Below, piece after piece: positions 14,536-14,853 of a DNA stretch of 14,853 nucleotides; position 1 is the first letter of the stretch, and every line of letters starts with the position of its first letter. Origin of the DNA: DASUZD01 sp036377055 (GTDB taxonomy: Bacteria; Actinomycetota; Thermoleophilia; Gaiellales; Gaiellaceae). The notes beneath the pieces were generated by a model. The model was not told the DNA's origin. It was given only the letters and a program-made list of their open reading frames with translations, and did not search any database. The stretch covers positions 1-14,853 of the forward strand of contig DASUZD010000282.1 of assembly GCA_036377055.1 (NCBI GenBank), given 5' to 3'. Position numbers and translations under genes: made by a program.

Positions 14536-14853
14536 CCGGCCGGTGTCGGGGTAGGCGTGGGCACCTCCCGCCTGTGCGTGTACTCGCTGATCGCGTAGAT
14601 CCCGATCGCGACGAGCGCCGAGACGACGACGATGATCGCGAGCCAGACGCGCCAGCTGTGGGTCGTCCACTGCGTCACCCACGGCGTCTTGAAGGTCACG
14701 ACGATCCCGACGACGGACGCGGCGATCCCGACGATGCCGCTCCCGAAGAGCAGCCAGTCGGGCGCGACGCGCACCTCCTCGTACTTCGCGGGGAACGCCC
14801 GCTTCACGAGGTAGATGTCCGCGAACAGCAAGACCATCGAGATGCACCAGATC
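14532..14853 (-). CDS. APC-type amino acid/amine permease, C-terminal part (partial)
   Basis: The frame runs in from the right edge. The visible 106 residues read IWCISMVLLFADIYLVKRAF, PAKYEEVRVAPDWLLFGSG and IVGIAASVVGIVVTF, then a helix WLAIIVVVSALVAIGIYAIS and a tail EYTHRREVPTPTPTPAG. Three hydrophobic helices, the PAKYEEVRVAP loop and the position ahead of a GS-family ligase match the C-terminus of an amino acid/polyamine antiporter of the APC superfamily. The stop overlaps the ligase start by 4 nt, so import and gamma-glutamylation are probably coupled. The 5' part is outside the window, and the substrate cannot be told. Confidence 0.75.
   Translation of the reverse strand, partial: IWCISMVLLFADIYLVKRAFPAKYEEVRVAPDWLLFGSGIVGIAASVVGIVVTFKTPWVTQWTTHSWRVWLAIIVVVSALVAIGIYAISEYTHRREVPTPTPTPAG

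Noticed and set aside
14536..14847. Upstream extension of the GS-like frame
   Set aside because: This part is the APC permease C-terminus in another frame; GS-like sequence begins at GTG 14535.

Overview
The window is GC-rich and gene-dense, with GC-ending codons, several GTG starts, frequent stop/start overlaps (GTGA, TAG/ATG) and long spurious ORFs opposite real genes. These traits, with an MreB homologue, a DUF5939-type adenylate cyclase and half-size CUT2 sugar transporter parts, suggest a high-GC actinobacterium. Class Thermoleophilia (Gaiellales or Solirubrobacterales) is my best guess. This is inferred from protein style; no rRNA marker is present.

Layout. 1-95 (-) is the N-terminus of a membrane-anchored protein. 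96-453 is a divergent intergenic stretch with small hairpins. 454-878 (+) holds two small hypothetical genes. 879-1062 is a convergent spacer with two GGGGTCAGACCCC palindromes. 1063-2190 (-) is a stand-alone mreB with an N-terminal extension. 2313-6097 (-) is a tight four-gene sugar operon, transcribed ATPase, class I mannose-6-phosphate isomerase, permease, periplasmic binding protein; the half-size ATPase recalls the FrcBCA fructose/mannose importers. A divergent MFS permease follows (6163-7659, +). 7660-7929 carries two copies of a TTAGTGGCTCAGAGCCAC palindrome whose third copy lies in frame inside the isomerase gene. 7930-9660 (+) is a multidomain class III nucleotidyl cyclase, followed by a tiny overlapping helical ORF.

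The right part is on the minus strand: the C-terminus of an APC-type amino acid permease (14532 to the edge), a glutamine-synthetase-family ligase that overlaps it by 4 nt, a 17-bp perfect inverted repeat made of two self-palindromic sites, a FluG/NodGS-like amidohydrolase, an unusual UspA-ABC1 (UbiB/AarF) kinase fusion, and a small two-helix membrane ORF with no ATG, GTG or TTG start.

Functional picture (inference): one module imports a hexose and feeds it through mannose-6-phosphate/fructose-6-phosphate interconversion. A second imports an amine or amino acid and processes it by gamma-glutamylation and hydrolysis; in fungal FluG and plant NodGS the last two activities are fused in one protein. 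The most notable items are the palindromic repeat that has become coding sequence in the isomerase, the double operator-like element at 13084-13128, the UspA-ABC1 fusion, and two small proteins near 9.64-9.97 kb that ordinary gene calling would miss. No tRNA, rRNA, CRISPR array or insertion sequence was seen.
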